A DNA stretch of 64,000 nucleotides from Odontesthes bonariensis (Eukaryota; Chordata; Actinopteri; Atheriniformes; Atherinopsidae). The notes under the pieces are model-generated. The model saw nothing but the letters and a program-made list of their open reading frames with translations. It was not told the DNA's origin and did not search any database. Position 1 is the stretch's first letter. Every line of letters begins with the position of its first letter. Below are positions 1 through 24,480 of the stretch, in pieces. Location: contig NC_134509.1 of the NCBI RefSeq assembly GCF_027942865.1, positions 26,160,697 to 26,224,696 on the forward strand, given 5' to 3'. Position numbers and translations under genes: made by a program.

Positions 1-205
1 CGGCTGTCCTTGAAGCATTTGCCTTGTGATGAATTTTTGTTTACCTGCTCGACAACTGTCTCACTGATGTGTCTGCTCTACGCTCACCTGCCCACTCAGT
101 CGCATTGTTTTACTGCCTTGCTGCACCAGATGTGGTTGTAACGGTTATTATTGACGGGACCAAAAAGACTTCCATGAATAAAATGTCACAAGCATCAATT
201 CTGCT
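1..205 (+). other. Probable 3' end of a plus-strand neighbour gene
   Basis: A canonical AATAAA polyadenylation signal lies at 177-182 on the plus strand, and no convincing coding exon is visible in front of it. The segment therefore looks like the last part of a 3' UTR of a gene that lies to the left and points into bmerb1. In human gene order the gene convergent with BMERB1 is MARF1, so that is the best guess, but nothing in these 205 bases identifies it. Confidence 0.4.
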
Positions 206-244
206 TCTCCTGTTTCTGTGAATCACAAAAAAAACACACGGAGC

Positions 245-1842
245 ACATTCCTGAAAGATGCTCTTTATTTAAACATATATGTACAAGTGGTTTAAGCTTT
301 TCTGCATATTTGCTCAATAGTCATCATTGGGACCCTCATAAATTCACTACAACTACAGAGCTCTAAGTTATCGGTAGGAAGGAAAAGTGACAAAGCATTA
401 GGTTGGTTGACACGAGTCACTAATGTCCTAAATACACTCAAACACACACACAGTCTATTGGAGGCATTCACAAGAGTTGCATTAATTTCCTGGCGTTTAT
501 CATAAAAATGCAAGACTAAGTTCAAAGGATGCAAATTGTTTGTCTGCGATATTCGTAACCACTATGAATGAAGTCTTACTACCACAGTTAATATTTCCCA
601 GTAGCCGATGGTGATGCGTTGACTGCAGAATGAGCAAGCATGATGACAAAAGAGTCAAGTGTTGGTATTTACAGGCCTTGAAATCATGATCTGGGTAACC
701 AAAAACACAACAAAAGTGAGTCATGAGCAGCTGCATGCCAGTATGCATTCTCTACAGTGAGCTATGCCAAGGTTGGGCTATATTTTAGTGTCAACTTTCT
801 GACCAAGTTTCCATTTATTATAATGCAGAAATTCTTGAACATTCTGCCTTCCCAGCATGGTTTTATTGCAGTAGAACGTCAGTGGATTTTCTCATTTTAC
901 CCAATAACTGTCTATTACCTGAGAGGCCTTTCAATCATCTCATTTATCTTGAAGTACAACACTGAATCCATAAATTGAATTGTCGTAATTCATTTTACTC
1001 CACCCAGGAGATGCCACGGGTTCACCTGTGTGGCACATAAATCCTGCTAATTTGCACCGAGCCTCATATGATCCAGCTTTGTAGCAGCGTTTGCAGTCGT
1101 GCGTTGCTTTGGTGCAGCAAACGGGCTTCTCATTAGGTTTTTCTGTTAATTTGTTAGCGATTGGTGACTGCTGCAGACTTAGTTCATCTGTAAACTCAGT
1201 GAAAACATTGTTCACTTGTCATACAAAAGCATCCACTTGCTGCTGGTCTTAACCAGCATTTACGCACCAGTTTGTGAGTCATTTATACGGAGGCCGTGTT
1301 CTCAATATCATAAGAATGCTGAGTTTAAGAGCTCCTGAAAGCTTCATTTGAGGTTCATTTGTGGGTGTTGAGCTGCTTGAATGAAAGAAAGAAAACCCTT
1401 TTGTCAAACATGACCGAATGAAAACGTTTTTGTTTTTTTTCCATGTCAGACAGAGAACCCCATCACTTAGTGATGTAGACGTTGTGCTTGTACTATCAGA
1501 TGCATCATCAGCTTAAAGGAATGTAACATGATGGAACGATTTGATCTGCCTCTGAGTCAACAGACTGAATAAATATAGCAACATAGAGTAATCGGATTTT
1601 ATTTACAGTTCTGGTCAAAGCTTCCCCGCTCTTTACTTTACTTACAGACCCTCCTTACTCTTAACTTTCCCTTGAAAACTGATTAGGGATCAGTTCCCAA
1701 ACGCCTACAGTTAAGGTGTAAATCTGATTCCTGAGCAGGTTCAAGGGCAAACCGCTGCCTGTGGTTCTCTGAGTAACAGGAAGTGATCATGTCATGTGAG
1801 CGCTGTGACACGGAGTCGGAGCCTTAAAGAGGTCATTGTCAG
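245..1842 (-). other. bmerb1: bmerb1 3' UTR with poly(A) signal
   Basis: TTTATT at 264-269 reads AATAAA on the minus strand, about 1.57 kb past the bmerb1 stop codon. No other reading frame with protein similarity is seen between. The transcript would end near 245, leaving only some 40-60 bp to the end of the convergent plus-strand transcript. The 3' UTR length is inferred from this single signal. Confidence 0.5.
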
Positions 1843-15142
<13,300 letters not shown>

Positions 15143-15340
15143 TGTCGACGGGAGTGCACGCGCGCCGAAAGAAGCGAGGTTCAAATAAAACTACTCTTTA
15201 CTTCTTCTTCTTTTCTTTTCTGCGTTCCTCCAGATAACTCCGTTTCAACCGGTGACACGCGACCAGCGACCCGAGGTGCTAAGCATCTTTAGTCAAGCCT
15301 TCAAGTCCGAGCGGATAGAGAGGATGAAGGGAGCATGCGC
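15143..15340 (-). promoter_or_regulatory. bmerb1: Probable bmerb1 promoter and 5' UTR (CpG-rich)
   Basis: Immediately upstream of the bmerb1 ATG the sequence becomes rich in CpG (tgcacgcgcgccgaaag, acacgcgaccagcgacccg), unlike the AT-rich surroundings. This is typical of a vertebrate CpG-island promoter. No TATA box is obvious. The transcription start cannot be read from the sequence. Confidence 0.45.
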
Positions 15341-15809
15341 AGTGCGGGCAGGGATGGGAGGACCTGGAAGACACCCACCGGCACTGAGATGATTATAGAA
15401 AAAGATAAAGGTACACAGCTGTCAGGAAAATTTGATTATTATTGACAGATAAGCTAAATCAAACATGAATAACAAGTGTATATGGACGCTAACATAGAGT
15501 AATTCTGTCTTTGTGCACTACTGGTTGTTGCAACTGAAGGGTAAGCAGCTGGTTTTCATACAGGCAAAATTAGATTAATATCTATTGGAGTGTTCTGTAT
15601 CATTAGGCCCCCAAAGCTTCATCTCTAGAACTTCAGGCAGCACAATAAAACAGACGCACAGACTTAAAAATGAGCTGTAGAGCGTAACTATGCTGGAAGC
15701 TGTCCTTAAAAAGTCGGTCTACACTCAGTGCTCAATATTTTTAACACTTGATGAAAGCAGGGCTGCAGTTTAATAAACTAACAAATAATTAAGATTTATA
15801 TTTCTGAGT

Positions 15810-16928
15810 CAACACGAGGCAAAAAACCCACAAATCGCACGAGTCAGCCCTCATTTCTCTATCTGTTACCAAGAAAATGTGAAATATGTGCAAACATAGA
15901 CTTAAATACTGTAGATAAGACAAAAACTGAGTTTGTACAATTCTAAGAAGTCAATATTTGGTATGAGCATCTTCTTCAACACAGCCTGAACCCTCTTAGA
16001 CAAGCTTTCGGTCATTTCTTTAAGTAGTCTTCAGGAATAGTTCTCCAGGCTTCTTGAAGGACATCCCAAAGCTCCTCTTTGGATGTCGGCTGCCTTTTGT
16101 TCCGTTCTCTGCCAACATGATCCCACACTGCTTCAGTAATGTTGAGGTCCGGGCTCTGGGGAGGATCAGACCTGCTGCCACTGATTTTCAGTCCACTTCT
16201 GGTGTCATTTGGCACAGCTCAGCCTTTTCTCCCTGTTTCCCTTCCTTAAGAACGGCTTCTTGACAGCCACCCTTCCATGGAGACCATTTCTGATGAGGCT
16301 TGGGCCAACAGTAGATGGATCAGCTGAAGGAGAGGAAGCATCTCTCAGCTCCTGTGTCAGGTCTTTGCTGTATTCTTTCCTCTTTCTAAAGGACTTCACT
16401 TTTATATACTGTTCATCTGCTGTAGATAGTTTTTTAGGCCAGACACTTCTTCTTTTGTCCTCCACTTGTCCAGTTTCCTCAAATGTTTTAAGGACACACT
16501 GCACACCATGCTGAGATATGCCAAGTTTTCAGCTAAAAGCTCTTTGGGAATCAGCTTGTTGGTGCAAAAAATACTATTTCATGTCTATCGAACTGTGTTA
16601 TCTTTGATATTTTTCAAAGATAAAACTAAATAAATTGTAGTAAATTATGTGTCTTTCGGGATAGGCTACTATTTAAAATAGCTTTTTATCTAAATGATCT
16701 GTTATGTATAGACACAACACTGATTCATCCCGAGTTAGGTGTCTTTTTTTTACGTTTCATTGATTCATAGTTTAGTGTTAAGTGGCTTAAACAACATACA
16801 GCGTTCCTCTGAAAATGGTCAGGTACAAGGACTGCACTGAACATGAGAAGACTGCAGTAAAGTCTGGCTGCTGGGAAGCAAACTATAAAGAAATGAGGGG
16901 TGGCTCCACACTTTTGCACAGTTCTGTA
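15810..16928 (-). mobile_element. Tc1-like transposon lacking its catalytic core
   Basis: The right end at 16907-16928 (cttttgcacagttctgta) is a Tc1-type terminal repeat. The left end is degraded but can be aligned through cagccctcatttctctat near 15847. On the minus strand the N-terminal helix-turn-helix region (16209-16504) is followed almost directly by the C-terminal part (16012-16215), with PQSPDLNITEAVWDHVGRE and SKEELWDVLQEAWRTIPEDY. The first two Asp positions of the DDE triad are missing, so the copy cannot transpose by itself. It lies between bmerb1 and mpv17l, just past the mpv17l poly(A) signal. Confidence 0.75.
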
Positions 16929-16999
16929 CATTCGACATTGTCTCCGTGAGTCTGAAATAACCCTTTTTGTGTGAGTGGCTCAGCTCAGAAAACTTCACA

Positions 17000-18576
17000 C
17001 AGTAAGTGGACATAATGCTTTTTATTTTTTTCCAACATAAAAATATCATTTGTAGTTAGTGCAACTAATGCAAGACGAGATCAGATCAGTTTAAAAGGTT
17101 CAGAGCACTAATATGTTGTTTGTGAGGTCCAAAAAACAAAAACAAAGACAGAAATATCAAACTGTGCAAACAAATTGGTGGCAATATCACTCAGAAGATA
17201 CAAACAAAGGGAAAATTAAATTATTTGACATTTCAGTTCCAGTGTAGCACATCAGCACACAAATAACCAGTTAACAGGAAACCCCTCATTAGAACCAAAC
17301 ACTGTAATACTTCACTGATATTAAAGTACTACACCCAGCAGTTTCAATATAAAAAGGGTTAAACACCTGTAGTGTTCAGGACTTTTTTCTGTGCACAGTA
17401 ATTCAAACACTACATATATATTAATATACGATATTGACTTAATTCTGTTCCAAGAGACACATGAAATATCTACTATTTTAATCACATGCTTTGCATACTC
17501 TCTACTAGTGTTGAGAACTTAAGCAGGCCTGTTTTTTAAACCATTCCACTAACTCTATAGATGGCTTTTATACCGACACTAAATCATAATAATCAATGCA
17601 GGCAAGAGCACCTAATATGGAGCTGTAAAAGGTTGTTCAAGCATCTCAGAATAACTGTATTTAAAAAATATGAAATGGTACAAAAGGAAATTATGGCACA
17701 CTCCACAGTATAACGTTGACATAAAGGTACAGAAAGAGGTTGGCAGCGTCTCTTCATCAACATAATGAGACAAACTCAAAGTAGTATCTCATTACAGTAA
17801 TATGTAGATGGAACAGGACAATGGTTCAAATGTGGAAATTAAATAAAAAAGCACATTATGATCGACGTTCAGAAAGTACCTACCAATAAAAACACATTAT
17901 AAGTGAACTATATAATTAAACATATTATTGTTTTGATTTATTATTATTGATTATTGTCCAGTATTTGGACCTTTATGCACCAGAGTGTGACCTGAATCCA
18001 AAATGATCAGGCTGATATATTTATGTGTATAATTTTACACACGCTTTATATAGTTAAAAGTTTAAGCTAATCAGACTCCACATGGTGGACATGATTCACT
18101 GTTACATATTAGTTTCCTTGTTGTTTTTTGGACTCGATGTCAAACATCAATCATCACAACTTCTGTCTCAGACAAACCGGAGAAGTACTCGTAAATCATT
18201 CCAGTATTTTCAGCCTCGTCCAGCTGAGCTGGGTCTCTGTCTTACTGTAATGACAGGACAGTAGCACACAGTACCCTGATGAGAAATGAAGCACGGTGAC
18301 TGTTCACTGTAATGTAGATGGGTAAGTTTGATTGATATCACCACAGTTGAAAATGACTGTATGCTCTGTTTACATTCAGTGAGCTGAGGACACACATTTT
18401 TATGACTTAGGTGAGACATCAGCAGGTGAAACCCAGCAGTTAGTGCAATGTCAGTCAATGAGCTAGACTGGACTACATCTGACTACACAGGACAACCACC
18501 TCTGGAGCAGCTGTGTCCTGTTCACACCAGTTTTTATTCACGCTTTGACTCCCCTCCACAACAATAGCTGATTCAG
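17000..18576 (-). other. mpv17l: mpv17l 3' UTR with poly(A) signal
   Basis: TTTATT at 17021-17026 reads AATAAA on the minus strand, about 1.55 kb past the stop codon of mpv17l. The region has no protein-like frame and is AT-rich, as expected of a 3' UTR. Its length is inferred. Confidence 0.45.
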
Positions 18577-21500
18577 CTACTGTGTGGGTTTAGATGCTGC
18601 TGTTCCCTCTACCTTAAGCTTGGCGTCTACTCCCTCTTTGGTGGATTCTGCCACATCTTCTTTAGGGGGGAACATCCATGCCAGGGCGGCGCTGGCCGTG
18701 CCGTCACCAGACTGACGTGAGAAGCACAGGAAGGTGGCCCAGATGAAGGCGCAGCAGCCGGTGAAGGTGGTCCGAACGTACAGAGGCACCAAGGCGAAGT
18801 TCAGAAACTGAGGGAAACCGACAGTTACGGTACGTTTCCATTACTGTGTTCCTATGCTTACGCTTGAATAAATTACTCTGCTTTATCATTTGGATGTTTT
18901 TAATATCTACAGGAGAGTCACTCCATTTTGATTAACAATTCAGAAAGAAAGATATTGAGAGGGCCACTTTGTCTGACCATCAAAATAAATGGAAATAATG
19001 GTGAAATGGTTAAGAGAATCTACTATCCGGTTTGTTCTGAGAGTCTGAGACACAGTTCTCTGAATCAGGAGTGAGTGGACCTTGGAGCTTAAGTCAATAT
19101 TTACCTGCATAAAAGGCCAGAACATCAGCCCGGTCTGAAAGAGAGACGAACAGAGAGAACACCTGGCATAAGTCGACTTTAGATTTGATCATCAAACAAT
19201 CCATGATAAATACATGTGACATAAACATAACTGTGGATGTAAAGCATGTACACATTGAGCAATAGATTTGGATATGAGTGCAAGCAGCAGCTTCTCCTGT
19301 GTTTTGATGTAGGCAATGTAAACTGTCACAACATGTCACAGCGTTTGAACGTCCCATCTCTGCTCTGACTCACCTTATATGTGTTCAGAAATTTTTCCCT
19401 CCAGTCCTCCAAAATGTCTTCTTTCCCCTCCAAGAAACTGACGCCTGGATGAAACAAGAGATTTCACTGAGGAACGATTTACAGACACTGTCAAGAGGGC
19501 TTTGTGTCAGAGCAGTATGACGGGGAAAATATAGTCTCTATGGAAACCAAGAGTACATGTCATGGTATTTAAAGTTGTCTTATTGATTTAGGAATGGCAA
19601 TACATTCTCTTGAGAAATATTATCAATACAACCGCAGCTGTTTTGCACAAGGGATATGGATTTCATATCAGAGCTGTAAATCACACTGCACTCTACTAAA
19701 ACAACTACAGATCTTTTATATTTAATCTACTGATTATAATGAGATGGTTCCCTCGCTTCTTTAACCTTTGTCTGCGAATAACCACCATAGTTTTATCATA
19801 TGTTGCCATGAAAACTGGAAATACATGCAGCAATTTACTGAAAAGCAATATAAAGGCAATATGCCATTAATATGTTTTTATTTTATCAATAGTTAGAGAT
19901 AGGTCATTCATTCTTTTTGCACACAACAGTAACTTAACAATATATTTGTTATTACTTAATGAGTTACTAAATGCTCTTAAAATTATGCTCCAATGAAATC
20001 TAAAACATACCAAAACTTTAGAGTTTTGAAATATATATTTCAAGAATCTGCTTTCAGTGCACTGTTACAATGATTTTTCTGAGAATAAAATATACCAAAA
20101 TATAACTTAAAATTAATACACATTAATAACTGCAGACACCTACAACTTAAAGATTTTTTTTCCCAATATATTCCAATAAAAGTGTGAGAAATGTTGTTAT
20201 TAACATGCTTTCTTATATATTTATTGATGGGACAGTTTATTATTAGTACATTGGTAGTATACTACTGAAAATGTGAATATATGTGAAATAGTATATTTAT
20301 TTTTCACCAGGGCAGTGCTCGCTGTTTTAAAATATATTTATAAACTGACCTGACTATTGACTAGTGACTATTGAAGAGTTAACACAGGCCAGGGAGCCAG
20401 GTTGACACACAGGTACATGTCCTTGCTATGCAATGATCAGTGCCTTTCACTTAAAGCTGCAGTCTGCAGGATTTGTTGTTGTCATACGTAAAGTTCTAAT
20501 TTTTGGCATTTTAAGAGTTTACATGATCTATCAGAACGCTTGAAGTTGAAAACGGTGACCTCCGTAGTCGCAAAATGCAAGAAATGCTTATTTTTTAACC
20601 GAAAAATAAAAAGTTATTCAACTTCCTGTCCCGCCCCATCAAAACACATGAGAACTCGTGCACGTCTACGTGCACGCCAGATGCACGTACACGACTCCTC
20701 ATTCATCAACTCACCTGTCATTTGCGATCATGGAAGACACAGTAAGTAGACTAGCCCGTAATGAAGTTCAATAGTCCAGATAAATAAGCGTGGGGACGAG
20801 CCTACCTTGTATTGCGCGTGCACAATCGGTGATTGACAGGCAGCAGAGCCCAGCTCGTAACCTGATTGGTTACCTTTTACCGGTCCGGTCTGCAATTTTG
20901 TAAACAAACCTGCTGGCTTTGGAGGGACCTAGCGGGACATATAGGGGACCTAGAGAACTCATTTTTTTTTTTGTATTGGGGTATTTAATGTACTACTTTC
21001 AGAATCCCCGGACAGTTCCAGGCATTATGCTTGAAAAAGAGTTGCAGACTGCAGCTTTAAAGAAGATTCTGTTTTTCCTAGATTGTACGTTCTAGAGGCC
21101 ACTAAAACTTTTCATATTTGTGTCAAAACTTTTAATTAATTGGTTGCAATGGGGGTGTGAAGAGTATTTCAAGCAATATGTAAAAAAATGTTCCAGAAAA
21201 AGATCCCCTACCCCGCCTTTAAATACCTGCATCAGATTGTGGTATCAGTCAACTCTGGGGTGTCTTTAAAGTGACCTCTGCTGGTCAAACTGTTGTTGTT
21301 TCAAGTGCACCCGTATTGCAGACTTTACAGTAAACACACGGAGAGGACGACTGCAGCGACTGAACTTGCTGGTGACTTTGCTGGTGACTTTGCCCTTCTT
21401 AATGACATTCTTCGTGCCAGAACAGAGAAGAAAATCTTACACTCTACACTAAGAAGAGAGATTGTTCTGAACTGAGAGATTGCGGAGGACCCCTCCTCTT

Positions 21501-23608
21501 TTGGAACAAAGCATCCCTCAGCCAACTTCCAACTTGGTGGAATTGTCCCCTTGGCCCAGATCTTCCTCATGTTTTTCCACAGCCTCTTAAGAAGCTTGGG
21601 GCACTTCTTGTATACCTTATATGGTATACCGCTTGGGCCTAGGGCAGCCGATGATTTGGCCTTGCGGACGACGTCTTGGATTTCTTGCCATGTGGGTTCC
21701 TTCATATTCAACTCAGTTGATGGCTTCTCAGGCCTAGAGATGTTGCAGTTGGGCCCTAGACCCTGACTGTTAGGGTCGGTGTGAGTCTTTTGGACTGACA
21801 GCACCGCAGTGCTAAATAAAGTACGTCAAAAATGAAACCTCCAGATACAAAACATTTTTGGCCAATAGGGTCTCAGAGATCCTTGCAGCGTCTTATGCAG
21901 CTCAGTGGAGATAAGTGAGCACCTTGTCCAATCCAGCAGATATTGCTTCCAGGGGACTTGGAGTGAAGTCATTCCTTAAGGATAAACAATGGATGTGTGG
22001 CCCACAATTTCTGCTAGCAGAGGAGCACTGGCCTACAAACCCAGACGGCTCAGAAGAACTATCGGAGCAAGATGATCCTGAGTTCAGAATGAGCATTTTG
22101 GCTAATACTGTTTCAGCCAAAGAAGAACTTGACTCAGTGTCTCAATTGATTGACCGTACAACAAAGAGGAGGAGAGTTACTCTGGAGACACAGCAGCAGA
22201 AGGTGGTGACAGTTCAGTGGATGATGAAGGTGTACAAGAAAATATTCAGACCCACAATGTACAGACAGTCCAAACTAGTCACAAAAAGACACAAGAACAG
22301 GCAAAGAAAAGCCATGGAAAGGGAAAGACAGACAGTATGAAGGACAAAGAGGAGGAGAGTTACTCTGGAGACACAGCAGCAGAAGGTGACAGTTCAGGGG
22401 ATGACAAAGGTGCACAGGATGAAGAGATTGATTACAGACATTGCAAACCAGGAAGAAAAAAATTCAAAATTTCTATAACAAAAAAAATGGGACAAAATAA
22501 AACCAAAACATGACATGAATAATCTCCATGGACAGACACATTATATCATGAATTTTTGAAAGAGAACCCATGTTGCACACTTGTGTTTAAATACCATCAT
22601 GTTAAAAAAATAGTCTTAGCCACAAAAAGAAATGCCACTATTTATGAGATACGCCTCTTATTTTTAAATTTTAGATCTGTTCATATTTTTTATTAATATT
22701 TATATGTAAATATTAGTCTTTTTGCTCAATAGCTTCCAGGTAATGTGATCAATTGACTCCAAATCAGTGCGGGATCATGTAACTACACTTGCTACATGAG
22801 ATACGCCTTTCATTTTTACATTTTAGATCTGTTCATATTTTTTATTAATTTTTATATGTAAATATTAGCATTTTTGCTCAATAGCTTCCAGATCATGTGA
22901 TCAATTGACTCGAAATCAGTGTAGGGTCATTTAACTACACTTGCTACATGAGATACACCTTTTATTTTTACAATTCAGTTCTGTCCATAAATTTCAATAA
23001 CTTTATACACAGTAGCTCATCTCTGCTTTAAATATCATATTTTTTCATTTTTATTTTATTTTGAAAACAGGAAGTTGGAACACACTGCAGTCGTCCTCTC
23101 CGTGTGTTTACTGTAAAGTCTGCAATACGGGTGCACTTGAAATGTTGGAGCGGCTTGCTTGCGAATGTCTGTCGAATATCCAACGTAAAACTAACTTCAC
23201 CTAAGTGGGTCTAGTTACAAATTGACAGATAGGTGATCAGTTTTGACGTTAACCATTAACCGTCCACAAGGCTTCCACGCTCCCGCCGTCCCACGGCCAC
23301 TGACCTGTGTAGAAGACGCTGGTGGCCAGAGGCGCCGCCGTCGTCTGGTCCAGCAACAGCTTCTTCATCACCATCCTGATGGAATTCCCGGGAAACCTCC
23401 GCTCCAGGAAGCGCATCCAGAAAAAATTAAAGTTGCCATGGAAACTGAACGCCACCACGGCGACGTTTCGCGTGTGGCTCCAGTCCATCGTCTGCCTCTG
23501 AGAGAACCACTGGTGGACGAAGTCTCCTCCGGCGAACAGGCAGCCGTACAGTGTGACGTTCGTGACCCATGGAAACCGACGGACGTGTCTCAAAAACGCC
23601 TGTTGCAT
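18577..23608 (-). CDS. mpv17l: MPV17-like protein (Mpv17/PMP22 family), complete
   Basis: Four exons: 23305-23608, 19374-19444, 19105-19134 (only 30 nt) and 18577-18807; total 636 nt, 211 aa. Human MPV17L is about 196 aa. Exon 1 encodes MQQAFLRHVRRFPWVTNVTL and the family block MKKLLLDQTTAAPLATSVFY. Exons 2-4 give DILEDWREKFLNTYK, TGLMFWPFMQ and FLNFALVPLYVRTTFTG, the last two being the Mpv17/PMP22 signature (W-P-x-x-Q-x-x-N-F). The family has about four membrane helices and sits in mitochondrial inner or peroxisomal membranes. Human MPV17L affects reactive-oxygen metabolism and binds the protease HTRA2; transport activity is unproven. The C-terminal tail after the last helix is longer than in human, hydrophilic and Lys/Glu-rich. 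Intron 1 is about 3.9 kb and full of mobile DNA. Confidence 0.95.
20451..21060. mobile_element. MITE with TTAA ends
   Basis: A 610-bp block begins ttaaagctgcagtctgca and ends with the exact inverse, so the terminal inverted repeats match perfectly over at least 18 bp. Each end includes TTAA, the usual target duplication of piggyBac and Kolobok transposons (a 3-bp TWA duplication of Harbinger type cannot be excluded). It holds no transposase, so it is a non-autonomous miniature element. It lies in mpv17l intron 1, only about 240 bp from the composite element at 21299. Confidence 0.75.
21400..21804 (-). mobile_element. LINE reverse-transcriptase fragment inside the composite element
   Basis: The minus-strand frame encodes KSSAALGPSGIPYKVYKKCP, then KLAEGCFVPKEEGSSAISQF and RTISLLSVECKIFFSVLARR. 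This is the fingers/palm start of a non-LTR reverse transcriptase of a type common in fish genomes. Only this N-terminal part of the RT domain is present; the YxDD catalytic block is missing. The frame then runs into the left inverted repeat. I cannot assign the LINE clade. Confidence 0.7.
21915..22130 (+). mobile_element. BEL/Pao-like retrotransposon fragment
   Basis: The plus-strand frame encodes STLSNPADIASRGLGVKSFL followed by QWMCGPQFLLAEEHWPTNPD. The N-P-A-D-x-A-S-R-G block followed by W-x-x-G-P-x-F-L is characteristic of the region after the RNase H domain in BEL/Pao polyproteins. About 70 residues remain; after that the frame changes character. It has the opposite orientation to the LINE piece beside it. 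Confidence 0.65.
22163..22513 (+). repeat. Duplicated acidic reading frame inside the composite element
   Basis: A block of about 80 bp starting near 22163 recurs at 22346 with high identity. The spacing of 183 bp is exactly 61 codons, so both copies are in the same frame, which encodes EEESYSGDTAAEGDSSGDDK in the second copy. The frame goes on through a Lys-rich stretch (KPGRKKFKISITKK) to a stop at 22511-22513. I recognise no domain. The alternation of acidic and basic low-complexity segments resembles tails of transposon-encoded or nuclear proteins. Confidence 0.55.
22646..22990. repeat. 152-bp tandem repeat, about 2.3 copies
   Basis: Units begin with gagatac at 22646, 22798 and 22950, a period of exactly 152 bp. 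The shared core includes tttttgctcaatagcttcca and atgtgatcaattgactc. The third copy is cut short after about 45 bp. The repeat is AT-rich and sits close to the right inverted end of the composite element. Confidence 0.8.
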
Positions 23609-24480
23609 AATTTCATCCGCTTGGAGACAATATGAGCGCGTGAGACGTGCGTTACTCGGGCTGACTAACTGATGGTTTGAGTTAGCTAGCTAAACGTTGC
23701 TATACTGATGATTACAACACGAATGCCCTCTCTATGTGAAGGTCTTAGCATCATTAAAATGAGCACAGCGGTGCATTTCGGTCTGATTTTCGATACCAAA
23801 CACTTAGAAACGGCAGCCTATATTCGCTTTCTATTTAATAAAAGTTACAAAGTGATATAAATTCACTCAGGATAGCCTACTTGCTTGTCAAACTCTATCT
23901 AGGACCCGGCTCGGAACTGTCAGTCTTCCACTGGCCTGCGTGCATTTTATTACGCCCCCTTTTCCACGTAAAAATGAGAGTACAGTTGAATGGGCGGAGT
24001 TCTACTGAAAACCCTCAGCAGACATGGTGGCGCACAGTCGAAAGTACGTCTCAACTTCACCTGATGAAGTGGCTGTTTTTTTTTTATCGCCGTGACAAAG
24101 TTTTTACAAGATAAGAAGAAGAACCACTCGGCCGAGTTCTCGGCGAAATTAAGCGAAGATTGAATGTGAAACCAATTTATAAAGCCACTGAGGGTGGACT
24201 GTAAATATATTATTCTAAGATTTGATCAGACTCAAGGACAAACAACGAAAATCAAAGTTTTTACCCTGATTAAAGTTGAAAAAATAGCTGATAAAAGGAT
24301 TAAATTAAGCTTTTTTTTTTACAGTCGTGTGAAAGAGAAAGTAGACTACATCCTTATTCATAAATCTAAGGTTTAAGAACCAGAGCATAATAATGAACAA
24401 AGCAACACCTAATGTATTTTCTTTAGGAAATGTCCACCCTTACTGCTTCCATAGCAATTTAGAGGGTAAGTAGCAGCCAG
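23609..24480 (-). promoter_or_regulatory. mpv17l: Probable mpv17l upstream region
   Basis: Directly upstream of the mpv17l ATG the sequence has several CpGs (gagcgcgtgagacgtgcg near 23632) and then becomes AT-rich. No coding or repeat feature is recognised up to the Tc1 copy at 24480. A promoter is expected here, but no specific site is identifiable. Confidence 0.35.

Larger units (their letters stand above)
21299..23142. mobile_element. Composite element with perfect 58-bp inverted ends
   Basis: The sequence at 21299-21356 (starting tttcaagtgcacccgtattg) is repeated exactly in inverted orientation at 23085-23142. The block is flanked by TGTTG on both sides (21294-21298 and 23143-23147), which fits a 5-bp target duplication. 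Between the ends lie a minus-strand LINE reverse-transcriptase piece, a plus-strand BEL/Pao-like piece, a duplicated acidic reading frame and a 152-bp tandem repeat, each listed separately. No transposase is recognisable, so it is either a non-autonomous carrier that has captured retroelement pieces or one of an unknown superfamily. It lies in intron 1 of mpv17l. Confidence 0.75.

Noticed and set aside
21325-21804. 159-codon frame as a possible host gene
   Set aside because: It encodes reverse-transcriptase blocks and lies inside a mobile element; it is a retroelement fragment, not a host gene.
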